Assembly (NCBI RefSeq): GCF_007829835.1 | Contig: NZ_VIWP01000003.1 | Span: forward strand, 744,001 to 808,000 | Direction: 5' to 3' | DNA: 64,000 nt | DNA from: Neorhizobium alkalisoli | GTDB lineage: Bacteria > Pseudomonadota > Alphaproteobacteria > Rhizobiales > Rhizobiaceae | Shown here: piece after piece, positions 18,696 through 26,183 of the stretch | Layout: each line of letters opens with the position of its first letter | Numbering within the stretch: the first letter of the stretch is position 1 | Program-made: the position numbers and the translations under genes | Notes under the pieces: generated by a model | What the model was told of the DNA's origin: nothing | The model's input: only the letters and a program-made list of their open reading frames with translations | Database searches by the model: none

Positions 18696-18814
18696 GAATC
18701 GCTTAGCGGAGTTTCCTCGCCCGCTGATTCATCCCGGTGATGGCTGATCCACGAAGCAAATCAGGCTACTACTAATTTTGCTTAACGAATTGATGCACCT
18801 TGCCAGGCTGAATC
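18696..18814. promoter_or_regulatory. Cluster of three GANTC (CcrM methylation) sites upstream of ctrA
   Basis: GAATC at 18696-18700, GATTC at 18726-18730 and GAATC at 18810-18814 fall within 120 bases, whereas chance predicts about one per 256 bases. CcrM methylation at GANTC controls the timing of ctrA transcription in Caulobacter, and similar sites occur before rhizobial ctrA genes. The rest of 18497-18916 is a 420-base non-coding stretch with several TTAAC half-sites (near 18781, 18822 and 18884), consistent with a complex ctrA promoter. Confidence 0.6.
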
Positions 18815-18916
18815 ATAATTTGTTAACCATTTGGTGGCAGCTTCCAAATCAGGCACAGTCTGGATCCGTATCGAGTAGGGGGCGTTAAACCTTACGCGGC
18901 GGTAAAGGGGATAAAA

Positions 18917-19615
18917 ATGCGGGTTCTACTCATCGAAGATGACAGCGCGACGGCCCAGTCCATCGAGCTGATGCTGAAATCGGAAAGCTTCAATGTCTAC
19001 ACCACCGACCTCGGTGAAGAAGGGGTCGATCTAGGCAAACTCTACGACTACGACATCATCCTTCTCGATCTTAACCTGCCCGACATGTCGGGTTACGAAG
19101 TGCTCCGCACCCTGCGGCTTTCGAAGGTGAAGACGCCGATCCTGATCCTTTCGGGCATGGCCGGCATCGAGGACAAGGTTCGTGGTCTCGGTTTTGGCGC
19201 CGACGACTACATGACCAAGCCCTTCCACAAGGACGAACTCGTCGCTCGCATTCATGCGATCGTCCGTCGCTCCAAGGGCCATGCCCAGTCGATCATCGTC
19301 ACCGGCGAACTGATCGTTAACCTCGACGCCAAGACCGTCGAAGTCGGCGGCCAGCGCGTTCACCTGACGGGCAAGGAATACCAGATGCTGGAGCTTCTTT
19401 CGCTCCGCAAGGGCACCACGCTCACCAAGGAAATGTTCCTGAACCACCTCTACGGTGGCATGGACGAACCGGAACTGAAGATCATCGACGTCTTCATCTG
19501 CAAGCTGCGCAAGAAGCTTGCCAACGCTGCCGGCGGCGCAAACTACATCGAAACCGTCTGGGGCCGTGGCTACGTGCTGCGCGAGCCTGAAGGCGAGTTC
19601 GCCGAAAGCGCCTGA
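18917..19615 (+). CDS. ctrA: Cell-cycle master response regulator CtrA
   Basis: OmpR/PhoB-type response regulator, 232 residues. The receiver domain (1-120) has the acidic pair Asp8-Asp9 (LIEDD), the phospho-acceptor Asp51 ([14 protein letters not shown]) and the lysine of [10 protein letters not shown]. The winged-helix domain (about 125-225) ends with [22 protein letters not shown]. Both the sequence and the small hydrophobic C-terminal tail, a ClpXP-type degradation cue in Caulobacter, fit CtrA. It activates or represses genes for flagella, division and envelope from TTAA-N7-TTAA sites, several of which are visible near neighbouring genes. The start at 18917 follows a GGTAAAGGGGA ribosome site. 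Confidence 0.97.
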   Translation: MRVLLIEDDSATAQSIELMLKSESFNVYTTDLGEEGVDLGKLYDYDIILLDLNLPDMSGYEVLRTLRLSKVKTPILILSGMAGIEDKVRGLGFGADDYMTKPFHKDELVARIHAIVRRSKGHAQSIIVTGELIVNLDAKTVEVGGQRVHLTGKEYQMLELLSLRKGTTLTKEMFLNHLYGGMDEPELKIIDVFICKLRKKLANAAGGANYIETVWGRGYVLREPEGEFAESA

Positions 19616-19640
19616 GCCTATTCCCCCTTTACCAATTAAA

Positions 19641-19670
19641 ACCCCGTCTGAGCGATCAGGCGGGTTTTTT
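19641..19670 (+). terminator. Rho-independent terminator of ctrA
   Basis: CCCCGTCTGA pairs with TCAGGCGGG (one G-T pair) around a GCGA loop and is followed by six Ts. It lies 25 bases after the ctrA stop. Confidence 0.85.
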
Positions 19671-19763
19671 CGTGCCCGACATCGGACAGGAAACAAAAAG
19701 ACCGAGCAGTCGACTGAGCGATCGCGCGGTCAATTAAAACGAAGATTTAGGGGCCGGATCGCG

Positions 19764-20126
19764 TCAGGCGGCCGCAGCGAAACCGCCAAAGACGGAGGTC
19801 AGGATCTTGCGATCGAACGGCTTGAGCAGGAAATCGTCCGCCCCTGCCCGCTTGCCGACCATCATCTTCTTGAGATCCGCCTCGATCACACAATAGAAGA
19901 TCCGCACGGTCTTGCCCTGCGGCATGGCGCGGACGGCAGCGATGACATCGAGTGCGCCTTCGAGGGCCGCATCGACGATCAGGAAATTGGGGAGCTGTGC
20001 CTGGCAGCGCATGATCGCCTCGCGATCGCTGCCGGCCTCGACCACGAGGAAGCCGAGCTCGGAAAGAATGCGTTTCCCGACCTTGCGGACAATATCCGAA
20101 CCATCGGCAATCATCAGCCTCTGCAT
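19764..20126 (-). CDS. Single-domain response regulator with an atypical active site
   Basis: A 120-residue stand-alone receiver domain from the ATG at 20126 (MQRLMIADGSDIVRKVGKRIL), with an AAGGGG ribosome site. The phospho-acceptor Asp52 (FLIVDAAL) and Lys102 (FLLKPFD) are present. The usual N-terminal acidic pair is reduced to one aspartate (Asp8), and the Ser/Thr that relays phosphorylation is replaced in IFYCVIE. Lying 148 bases downstream of chpT on the same strand, it may exchange phosphate with, or be sequestered by, ChpT. It is not CpdR by sequence. Confidence 0.75.
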   Translation of the reverse strand: MQRLMIADGSDIVRKVGKRILSELGFLVVEAGSDREAIMRCQAQLPNFLIVDAALEGALDVIAAVRAMPQGKTVRIFYCVIEADLKKMMVGKRAGADDFLLKPFDRKILTSVFGGFAAAA

Positions 20127-20274
20127 GGCAATCCCCTTCACACCGCCTTCCAGGGCGGATTAAAGGACGATCATGCGGCAACGGCGCTAAAGAATGGTTA
20201 CCTGAAAACGAGAATCGCGCGGCCCCTCACAACAAGGTCCGCGCGATCCGTTAAAGTCCCGACTGCAAAAAGAA

Positions 20275-20922
20275 TCAGGCAGGCACGACCTGAGCCGTGA
20301 AAACGATCTTGTCCTCGGAAAGCTCGTGGCTGAGTTCCATGCCGCATTCATCGGCCAAAAGCACCGTGTAATAGGGCTGGATCGAATGGGCATCGACCGC
20401 CTCTTCCAGCGTGCCGGACAGGATCTCGATGAATTTCGGCGGCACGCGCATCATGCGGCCCTTCACGGTAATCGTGAATTTCGCGTCATATTCCGGGTTT
20501 TCCAGAACGACATCGAGCGAGCCGCCGCGCGGAATGCCGCCATAGGCGACAAGGAACAGGTTGAGCAGCAGCTTGACGCGGTTCTTAGGGATGATCGCCC
20601 GCGGGCCGCTCCAGCTGATCTCAGTCTTCTTTTCGGCAACCGCGAAATCCCTGGCAGCCTTTTCGGCCTCGCCCGTATCGATAGAAGCACCGACGGAGCC
20701 CGAAGCACCGAAGGCGAGCCGTGCGAATTTCAGGCGAACCGAAGCATTCAGCGCCGAGGTGCGGATGAGATCGAGCGCATCGCCATCGGCCGAGCCCTCG
20801 TCCATCAGTTCCAGCCCGTTATTGATCGCGCCAACCGGCGAGATCACGTCATGGCAGACCCTGCTGCACAGGAGAGCCGCCAGATCCGGACCGCTAAGGG
20901 TAAGATTGGGGTTTTTGGGCAT
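20275..20922 (-). CDS. chpT: Histidine phosphotransferase ChpT
   Basis: ChpT passes phosphate from the hybrid kinase CckA to CtrA and CpdR. The 215-residue protein has the dimerisation/phosphotransfer helix pair with His24 (LLCSRVCHDVISPVGAINNGLELMDEG) and a C-terminal degenerate ATPase-like fold (NRVKLLLNLFLVAYGGIPRGGSLDV) that lacks a catalytic nucleotide site, as known for ChpT. Start at 20922, with a modest ribosome site. A near-perfect CtrA box lies 100 bases upstream (21022-21036), suggesting feedback from CtrA onto its own phosphorelay. Confidence 0.93.
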   Translation of the reverse strand: MPKNPNLTLSGPDLAALLCSRVCHDVISPVGAINNGLELMDEGSADGDALDLIRTSALNASVRLKFARLAFGASGSVGASIDTGEAEKAARDFAVAEKKTEISWSGPRAIIPKNRVKLLLNLFLVAYGGIPRGGSLDVVLENPEYDAKFTITVKGRMMRVPPKFIEILSGTLEEAVDAHSIQPYYTVLLADECGMELSHELSEDKIVFTAQVVPA

Positions 20923-21282
20923 TCAAGTCTCCTGCTGGATGGTTTTCCGCGCCCGCGGTTTGCCATCTCAAGATTGCGCGTGGATGGTGCGATTATACCG
21001 TCATAATGACACCATATTTGGTAAACCGATTGTTAATTGTAACGCATTGAAAAATCGAGCCTACGCTATTTTCCACATCACTCGCGTTGCTATTTTTGTC
21101 GTTGCGTTCTGGATAGAATGGTTGGCTTTATGACGCTACCTAGCCAACGTGACAACGGTGGGGCTTCAGCTCTATTGTGAGGTAATCGTGAGGATAGGCT
21201 TGCTCTGGCTGAGAAAAAGAGCGGGCGGAGCACTTGCGCTTTTCTAAAGTTCGCGATTATCGAAAATGAGCTGGTACCGTAG
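20923..21282. other. AT-rich chpT upstream region, no gene found
   Basis: About 360 bases without a supported gene, visibly AT-richer than the flanking genes from about 20990 on. It contains the CtrA-like box at 21022-21036 and should hold the chpT promoter. The part from 21040 to 21282 shows nothing recognisable and may belong to the acquired segment that continues to about 22100. Confidence 0.5.
21022..21036. promoter_or_regulatory. Candidate CtrA box upstream of chpT
   Basis: TAAA-CCGATTG-TTAA differs from TTAA-N7-TTAA at one base. Its last 13 bases, AACCGATTGTTAA, are identical to those of the eipA box at 22110-22122. Confidence 0.55.
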
Positions 21283-21714
21283 CTATTTGGTCTGACGACC
21301 AAACCAGAAGCCCAGAACTGTCGTAAGTGCGGTTGCTAGCATCTTGGTCGCTTCCGTTTGCGCGCGAGCTTCGTCTAAAGCTAAAAAAATGAAAGAGCCT
21401 ACGAGCATAACAGTCACAATCGCTGTTACGAAGTCGGCGGAGACAATTTTTGCAATCACGTCCGCCTGCTTAGATCCGACCCGCATAGCCATTGCGTAGT
21501 CACTGTAGACCCAAGCGGTGCCATCTTTGACATGTACAAAGTACTCGTGACGCTGCCCATTGCTGCTTTTATTAGTGAACTCGGCTAACATCATTACGCC
21601 ACCGCCGAACTCAGGGACAATTGCATAAATATTGACCTGTTGGGCTTGCGGATCATACCGGCTAATTGCCTGAAGTGCCAAATTTTGCTGCGCCTGTAAA
21701 ATCGCCTGCGACAT
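21283..21714 (-). CDS. Hypothetical protein with C-terminal membrane segments
   Basis: A 143-residue product preceded by a strong GGGGGAAA ribosome site. Residues 1-90 form a soluble domain (ARYDPQAQQVNIYAIVPEFGGGVMMLAEFTNKS...HEYFVHVKDGTAWVYSDYAMAMR-type pattern, read as beta-rich). Then comes a hydrophobic span FVTAIVTVMLVGSFIFLALDEARAQ and a short C-terminal span ATALTTVLGFWFGRQTK. I do not recognise the family. Base composition is clearly lower in GC than the surrounding genes, codon choice is unlike theirs, and the gene lies inside an AT-rich segment flanked by a 13-bp direct repeat, so recent acquisition is likely. Confidence 0.6.
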   Translation of the reverse strand: MSQAILQAQQNLALQAISRYDPQAQQVNIYAIVPEFGGGVMMLAEFTNKSSNGQRHEYFVHVKDGTAWVYSDYAMAMRVGSKQADVIAKIVSADFVTAIVTVMLVGSFIFLALDEARAQTEATKMLATALTTVLGFWFGRQTK

Positions 21715-22195
21715 GATTTCCCCCTTTTTTTGTCGCGGTCAGTTTAGCAATCAATCCTAAGTAGTAAATATTGCCGCCACCGCATGAAGCGCCACAAGAG
21801 CGGACTATATGAATCTTTTACCTGGGGGGCGCGTCGCTAGGCTGTTGCCCTGCGCTCATCGGGATAGCCTCGCGATCTGTAGGCAAGCATCACAGTCACG
21901 AGGCTAGAATTGGCGCGGATGACACCGCCAAAATTGCAAATCATGCCTCAACAAAGACAACTTCCGACGTGTACGACAAGGCAACACTCCAAGCATGAGG
22001 ATGATTTGCTGAAGCGTGCACGAAAAAGCGCAAAAAGAATTCGCAATGCCTCGGGTAAGACAGCGAAATACGCATCAATAAAATCAATCGGTTAACAACA
22101 TAAATGCTTAACCGATTGTTAACATCATGCCGCCAAGATAACGCAGGCTTAAGCATGACGCTTGACAGTTGGATGATTATCAAACGGACCTGAAG
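21715..22195. other. AT-rich intergenic stretch between the acquired gene and eipA
   Basis: About 480 bases with no convincing gene. A 61-codon open frame at 21910-22095 has no ribosome site and a basic, low-complexity product, so I do not call it. The right end carries the perfect CtrA box before eipA. Confidence 0.5.
22108..22122. promoter_or_regulatory. Perfect CtrA box upstream of eipA
   Basis: TTAACCGATTGTTAA is an exact TTAA-N7-TTAA match, 74 bases before the eipA start. In Brucella abortus the homologous gene is reported to be under direct CtrA control, which this site mirrors. Confidence 0.75.
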
Positions 22196-22786
22196 ATGCG
22201 CCGCTCAAAAATTTCGACTCTTGCCCGTTTCGCATGGGCTTTGCTGACGATAGCACCCGCCTTCTGGCTTTCCGCCGCACCGGCTTCCGCCCAGCAGGGT
22301 GCCTCGCAATATTCGATGCAGGAGATCATCGATTCCGGCAACGGCTTTTTCGGCTCGACCAGTGGCGGCCTCGCCAAGGTCGTCGAGAACGCCTTTGCCA
22401 AATACGGCCTGCCGAACGGCTACGTCCTCGGCCAGGAGGGCTCGGGCGCCTTCATCGCCGGCCTCACCTATGGCGAAGGCCAGCTTTACACCAAGAATGC
22501 CGGCCAGCACCCTGTCTATTGGCAGGGCCCTTCGCTCGGTATCGATTACGGCGGCCAGGGCACCCGTGCCATGATGCTGGTCTACAATCTGCCGACGGTC
22601 GATTCGCTCTATGCCCGCTTCGGCGGCGTCTCCGGCTCGGCTTTTGTTGTCGCCGGCGTCGGCATGACCGTGCTGCGCAATGACAATGTCGTGCTCGTGC
22701 CGATCCGCACCGGCATCGGCGCCCGTCTCGGCATCAATGTCGGCTATCTGAAGCTGACCCGTGACGCGACCTGGAACCCCTTCTGA
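22196..22786 (+). CDS. eipA: Periplasmic envelope-integrity protein EipA (DUF1134)
   Basis: EipA is a small periplasmic beta-barrel-like protein that supports envelope integrity in Brucella and relatives. The 196-residue product starts at ATG 22196 (MRRSKISTLARF); the frame opens 27 bases earlier. A signal peptide ends near PASAQQG. The mature part is DUF1134 over its whole length: IDSGNGFFGSTSGGLAKVVENAFAKYGLPNGYVLGQEGSGAF, then GIDYGGQGTRAMMLVYNLPTVDSLYARFGGVSGSAFVVAGVGMTVL. It is divergent from chpT across the acquired segment and driven by a perfect CtrA box. Family call is confident; the start is less certain. Confidence 0.88.
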   Translation: MRRSKISTLARFAWALLTIAPAFWLSAAPASAQQGASQYSMQEIIDSGNGFFGSTSGGLAKVVENAFAKYGLPNGYVLGQEGSGAFIAGLTYGEGQLYTKNAGQHPVYWQGPSLGIDYGGQGTRAMMLVYNLPTVDSLYARFGGVSGSAFVVAGVGMTVLRNDNVVLVPIRTGIGARLGINVGYLKLTRDATWNPF

Positions 22787-22796
22787 TCGAAAAGAC

Positions 22797-22818
22797 TGCC
22801 GCCCCTTACCGGGCGGCA
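22797..22818 (+). terminator. Hairpin after eipA
   Basis: TGCCGCCC pairs with GGGCGGCA around CTTACC, 10 bases after the stop. It lacks a T-run and is therefore only a possible terminator. Confidence 0.45.
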
Positions 22819-22964
22819 ATCCTTGAAGGATGATCGCCTCCGGTGATCGCTTGGATCGCTTGCGACGCGCATTTGCCTATGCTTAAACACCGTCAGCACT
22901 CCCCTTCAGGCTGGAAAACAGCCTGAGAAACGGCCCAGAGAATGGCCCGAGGTACGGCACTGTC

Positions 22965-24200
22965 GTGATCCAATTCGCTCTTCTATTTGGCCTGGGATTC
23001 CTGAGTGCCGCCCTGCTTGCCATTCTGCTAGCACCGGCCGTGCACGGGCGGATCGTCCGTTATACCGAAAACAGGATCATGGCGACGCTGCCGATCAGCC
23101 CGTCGGAACTGCGCGCCCAGCGCGACATGGCCCGCGCCGTCTACGCCGCCGAAAACGCCCGCACCAGGCAGGAGCTGATCCAGGCGCGCGACAACAATAC
23201 CGAATTGCGTCTGAAGGCCGACAAGCTTTCCGAAACACTGCGCCAGCTCGAAGGCGAAAAGCTCGACCTGAAAATGCAGGTCGACAGCCTCGATACCGAA
23301 GCAGCCGGCTCTCGCACACGACTGCTCGAAGAGAGTAGCCATACGGAAGAGCTGAAGGCAGCGCTGGAAACATCCGGCGCAGAGGCGGCAAACCGCACGG
23401 CCGAGATCACCGAACTCAGCCAGCGTCTTCAGCGCGGCGCGACCGATGCCGACAACCTGCGCATCGATCTTTCCTCCCGCGACGCCGAGCTCGAAAACAC
23501 CAAGTCTCGCCTCGGCAATCTGCGCGACGAACGCGAGGTCCTGCGCACGGAAATCCGCACCCTGACGACCCGGGCCAAGGATGCCGAAGCGCGCCTTGCC
23601 CAGGAAGAACAGCGTGTCGCCCGCCTGAACGAGCGCCTCGCACAGGAAACAGCCGAAAGCGCCGACAAGTCGGAAGCACTGGAGCGCCGCGCCCAGGAAA
23701 TGGCCCGCCTCAGGGACAAGCTGAAACTGGCGACGACCGAGGCCCGTGAGGCGAGCCGCGCCATGCGCAACGCCATTCCAGGCCAATCGCCGCCAAAGGC
23801 CGCCGCCGCGCGCCGAAAGATTGGCGATGAGATCGCATCGGACGATGCAGAGCCCGGCGACACAACGGCTCTAGAGCAGACAATCGCGATGACTTCGGCC
23901 ACGGCCGCAGCATCGTCGCAGACATCAGAGGAAGTGACCCCCGCCATGGCAGCGCTTGCCGAAGAGGCGCGCAATCGCGCCACAGCCCTTTCCGAGCGTC
24001 TTGCGAAGAGCAAGGACAGCACCAACGATGCCGCCCTGCGCGAAGAGCTGGCGATCATCGCCGCGAGCCTCGTCGCCGTCACTGCGGCAGAAGAAGGCCG
24101 CTCGTCGCCGATCCGCGCCATCCTTTCGGGAAAATCGGGCAATGGCGAGCGCGAAAGCCTGTCGGCAAGGGTAAACAAGGTGATCGCCGATCTCGGCTGA
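22965..24200 (+). CDS. Membrane-anchored coiled-coil protein, function unknown
   Basis: A 411-residue protein from a GTG at 22965. One N-terminal membrane segment (IQFALLFGLGFLSAALLAILLAPAV) is followed by a conserved juxtamembrane motif (GRIVRYTENRIMATLPISPSELRAQRDMARAVYAAENARTRQELIQ). Then come about 200 residues of continuous coiled coil rich in Glu, Arg, Leu and Ala, and a disordered Ala/Thr/Ser-rich tail with a final short helix. The layout suggests a structural or scaffolding protein projecting into the cytoplasm, but I know of no defined function. It stands alone, 178 bases after eipA on the same strand. Confidence 0.7.
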   Translation: MIQFALLFGLGFLSAALLAILLAPAVHGRIVRYTENRIMATLPISPSELRAQRDMARAVYAAENARTRQELIQARDNNTELRLKADKLSETLRQLEGEKLDLKMQVDSLDTEAAGSRTRLLEESSHTEELKAALETSGAEAANRTAEITELSQRLQRGATDADNLRIDLSSRDAELENTKSRLGNLRDEREVLRTEIRTLTTRAKDAEARLAQEEQRVARLNERLAQETAESADKSEALERRAQEMARLRDKLKLATTEAREASRAMRNAIPGQSPPKAAAARRKIGDEIASDDAEPGDTTALEQTIAMTSATAAASSQTSEEVTPAMAALAEEARNRATALSERLAKSKDSTNDAALREELAIIAASLVAVTAAEEGRSSPIRAILSGKSGNGERESLSARVNKVIADLG

Positions 24201-24259
24201 GGGTTAGCATCTCTCCGCACGATCTTGCGCGCCAACGCGACCGTAACAGGAAACGGACC

Positions 24260-24910
24260 ATGTCATCCGAACCGACACCAGCAGCAAAGCCGTGGCTTGC
24301 ATCGGAGGCCGAAGGTGGGTCGCGAAAATTCGCACCCGCAGTCGAACGCAATCGCGATGTGATCGCTTCCGTCCTGAGTGACATTCTGCCGAAACAGGGG
24401 CTTGTTCTCGAACTTGCCAGCGGCAGCGGCGAACATGCCGTGCATTTCGCAAAACGCTTTCCCCAGCTGCAATGGCAGCCAAGTGATGCCGATCCGCATG
24501 CGCTCGCCTCGATCGAAGCGTGGCGCGAGCATGAAGGCCTTTCCAACATCAGGAAGCCGATCGCCATCGACGCCTCGGCTCCGGCATGGCCGATCGATAG
24601 AGCCGATGCCGTTCTCTGCATCAACATGATCCATATCAGCCCATGGAGCGCCACTGAGGGGCTGATCGAGGGTGCGCGCCGGCTGCTGACGCCCGGCCAG
24701 CCTCTGTGCCTCTACGGCCCGTTCCTGCAGGCAGGCGTCGAGACCGCATCAAGCAATCTCGCCTTCGACCAATCCCTCAAGGCACGCAATCCCGAATGGG
24801 GCCTGCGCGCAGTCGAGGATGTGATCGCGCTTGCCCACCGCCACGGCTTTGGCCACGAAAAGATCGTCTCCATGCCGGCCAATAATCTGTTCGTGGCTCT
24901 CTACGTTTGA
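24260..24910 (+). CDS. DUF938-family SAM-dependent methyltransferase-like protein
   Basis: A 216-residue class I methyltransferase-fold protein of the DUF938 family. The SAM-binding motif I is VLELASGSGEHAVHFAKRFP near residue 45, followed by WQPSDADPHALASI (the acidic loop) and ADAVLCINMIHISPWSATEGLIEGARRLL, where DUF938 proteins conserve the NMIHISPW motif. The C-terminal DQSLKARNPEWGLRAVEDV is also a family signature. The methyl acceptor is not known for this family. It is convergent with the TrmH-like gene. Confidence 0.85.
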   Translation: MSSEPTPAAKPWLASEAEGGSRKFAPAVERNRDVIASVLSDILPKQGLVLELASGSGEHAVHFAKRFPQLQWQPSDADPHALASIEAWREHEGLSNIRKPIAIDASAPAWPIDRADAVLCINMIHISPWSATEGLIEGARRLLTPGQPLCLYGPFLQAGVETASSNLAFDQSLKARNPEWGLRAVEDVIALAHRHGFGHEKIVSMPANNLFVALYV

Positions 24911-24925
24911 CGAATAGGATGCGGC

Positions 24926-25750
24926 TCAGAGCCGCTTCTGCGCCATGGCGATTTCGTAGAGCGCAATCCCCGTCGCCGTCGCCGCATTGAGGCTGTCCAG
25001 CCCCGGTGCCTGGGCAATGCGCGCCGTTTTGACGGCCGAGAGGATATGCGCCGGCAGACCCTCGCCTTCGGTGCCGGTGATCAGCGCCATGCGCGGATGA
25101 GACGGCACCTCGCGGATCTCCGTCGTACCGGCCGGAGAAAGACCCCATATCGCGAAATCACGGTCAGCCAGCGTCGTCAGCAGATCGACCGCTTCCGCCC
25201 GCGCATAAGGCACGGAAAGCACAGATCCGACGGAAACCCGGAGCGACTTGCGGTAAAGCGGATCGCAGCAGCCGGCATCGAGCAAGACCGCATCGGCACC
25301 GAAGGCGGCGGCATTGCGGAAGATTGAGCCGATATTGTCGTGATTGGCAATGCCGAAGGCTGCGACCACCAGCGCTTTTTCCGGCAGCGAGGCCAAAAGG
25401 TCCTTGGCCGAAGGTTCGCGATGCCGGCGGCCGAGCGCCAGCACGCCGCGATGCAGGTGAAAACCCACGATCCGGTCGAGCACATCCGAGGAGGCGACAT
25501 AGACCGGCACGTCCTCAGGAAACGCTTCAAGAATCTCGCCGAGACCCGCGACGCGGTTTTCCAGAAGCAGAATCTTTTCCGCAACGAAATCGCCAGTCTC
25601 TGCTTTGGCGTGCGCTGCCGCCAGCATGCGCAGCACCACCGTTCCCTCGGCGATGAACCGCCCTCCCCGTCCCGTCAGGTCCCGGTCGCGGATCGCGTGG
25701 AACTCGGCGATACGGGGATCGTCCGCATCGCCGATGCGGATCACGTCCAT
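24926..25750 (-). CDS. SpoU/TrmH-family RNA 2'-O-methyltransferase
   Basis: Knotted SPOUT methyltransferase, 274 residues from ATG 25750 (MDVIRIGDADDPRI), with a GAGGGGG ribosome site. The N-terminal part is an L30e-like substrate-binding domain (RFIAEGTVVLRMLAAA). The catalytic domain has the three SpoU motifs: HDNIGSIFRNAAAFGADAVLLD, MALITGTEGEGLP and LDSLNAATATGIALYEIA. The target is probably a tRNA or rRNA ribose; the exact nucleotide cannot be assigned. It follows the DUF6476-like gene by 11 bases, so the two may form an operon. Confidence 0.88.
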   Translation of the reverse strand: MDVIRIGDADDPRIAEFHAIRDRDLTGRGGRFIAEGTVVLRMLAAAHAKAETGDFVAEKILLLENRVAGLGEILEAFPEDVPVYVASSDVLDRIVGFHLHRGVLALGRRHREPSAKDLLASLPEKALVVAAFGIANHDNIGSIFRNAAAFGADAVLLDAGCCDPLYRKSLRVSVGSVLSVPYARAEAVDLLTTLADRDFAIWGLSPAGTTEIREVPSHPRMALITGTEGEGLPAHILSAVKTARIAQAPGLDSLNAATATGIALYEIAMAQKRL

Positions 25751-25761
25751 CGCTGGCCCCC

Positions 25762-26151
25762 TCACTGACCCGTCGTGACCGTCACGTCGGCGATGATGCG
25801 GCCGAGCGCGATGTCGAAGATCAGAACCTTCGGCTTGCCCTCAAGCGTGCCGAAGAAGGTCAGCTGGCTGCCGGAAGACGAAACGCTCTGCACGGCAAAT
25901 CCCGCCGGGAGTGCGGCGGTGACGGCGAGCGGCTGGCCGGAGGGCACGGAGAAGCTGCCCGAAGAAACGACCGTTTCCGGTGTCCCGGCCGGACGCTGCT
26001 TGACCTTGTAGACAACGGCAGCGAGGACCGCCATAAAGCAGAGAAACAGGATACCGCCCGAAACGAGTTGCAGGAGCACCATTTTCCGGCGGATTCTATC
26101 CATTGCCGGATCAAGCGGCGCTTCCTTTTCCTCGATTTCTGTCTGGGGCAT
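25762..26151 (-). CDS. DUF6476-like single-span membrane protein
   Basis: A 129-residue protein with an acidic N-terminus, a conserved MDRIRRKMVLLQLVSGGILFLCFMAVLAAVVYKV membrane segment (residues about 17-50) and a periplasmic beta-rich domain (FSVPSGQPLAVTAALPAGFAVQSVSSSGSQLTFFG...KVLIFDIALGRIIADVTV-type). The pattern fits the small DUF6476 family of alphaproteobacteria, from memory. It is divergent from rluD, with 32 bases between the starts, and precedes the TrmH-like gene in an apparent two-gene operon. No function is known. Confidence 0.65.
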   Translation of the reverse strand: MPQTEIEEKEAPLDPAMDRIRRKMVLLQLVSGGILFLCFMAVLAAVVYKVKQRPAGTPETVVSSGSFSVPSGQPLAVTAALPAGFAVQSVSSSGSQLTFFGTLEGKPKVLIFDIALGRIIADVTVTTGQ

Positions 26152-26183
26152 GGAATGTCCTTGGCGTTACATCGGATGATTGA

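Noticed and set aside
19764..20126. CpdR identity for the receiver gene downstream of chpT
   Set aside because: The sequence lacks the CpdR pattern as I know it, and its active site is atypical; left as an unnamed response regulator.
21910..22095. A 61-codon ORF in the AT-rich segment
   Set aside because: No ribosome site, a basic low-complexity product and no family; most likely chance.
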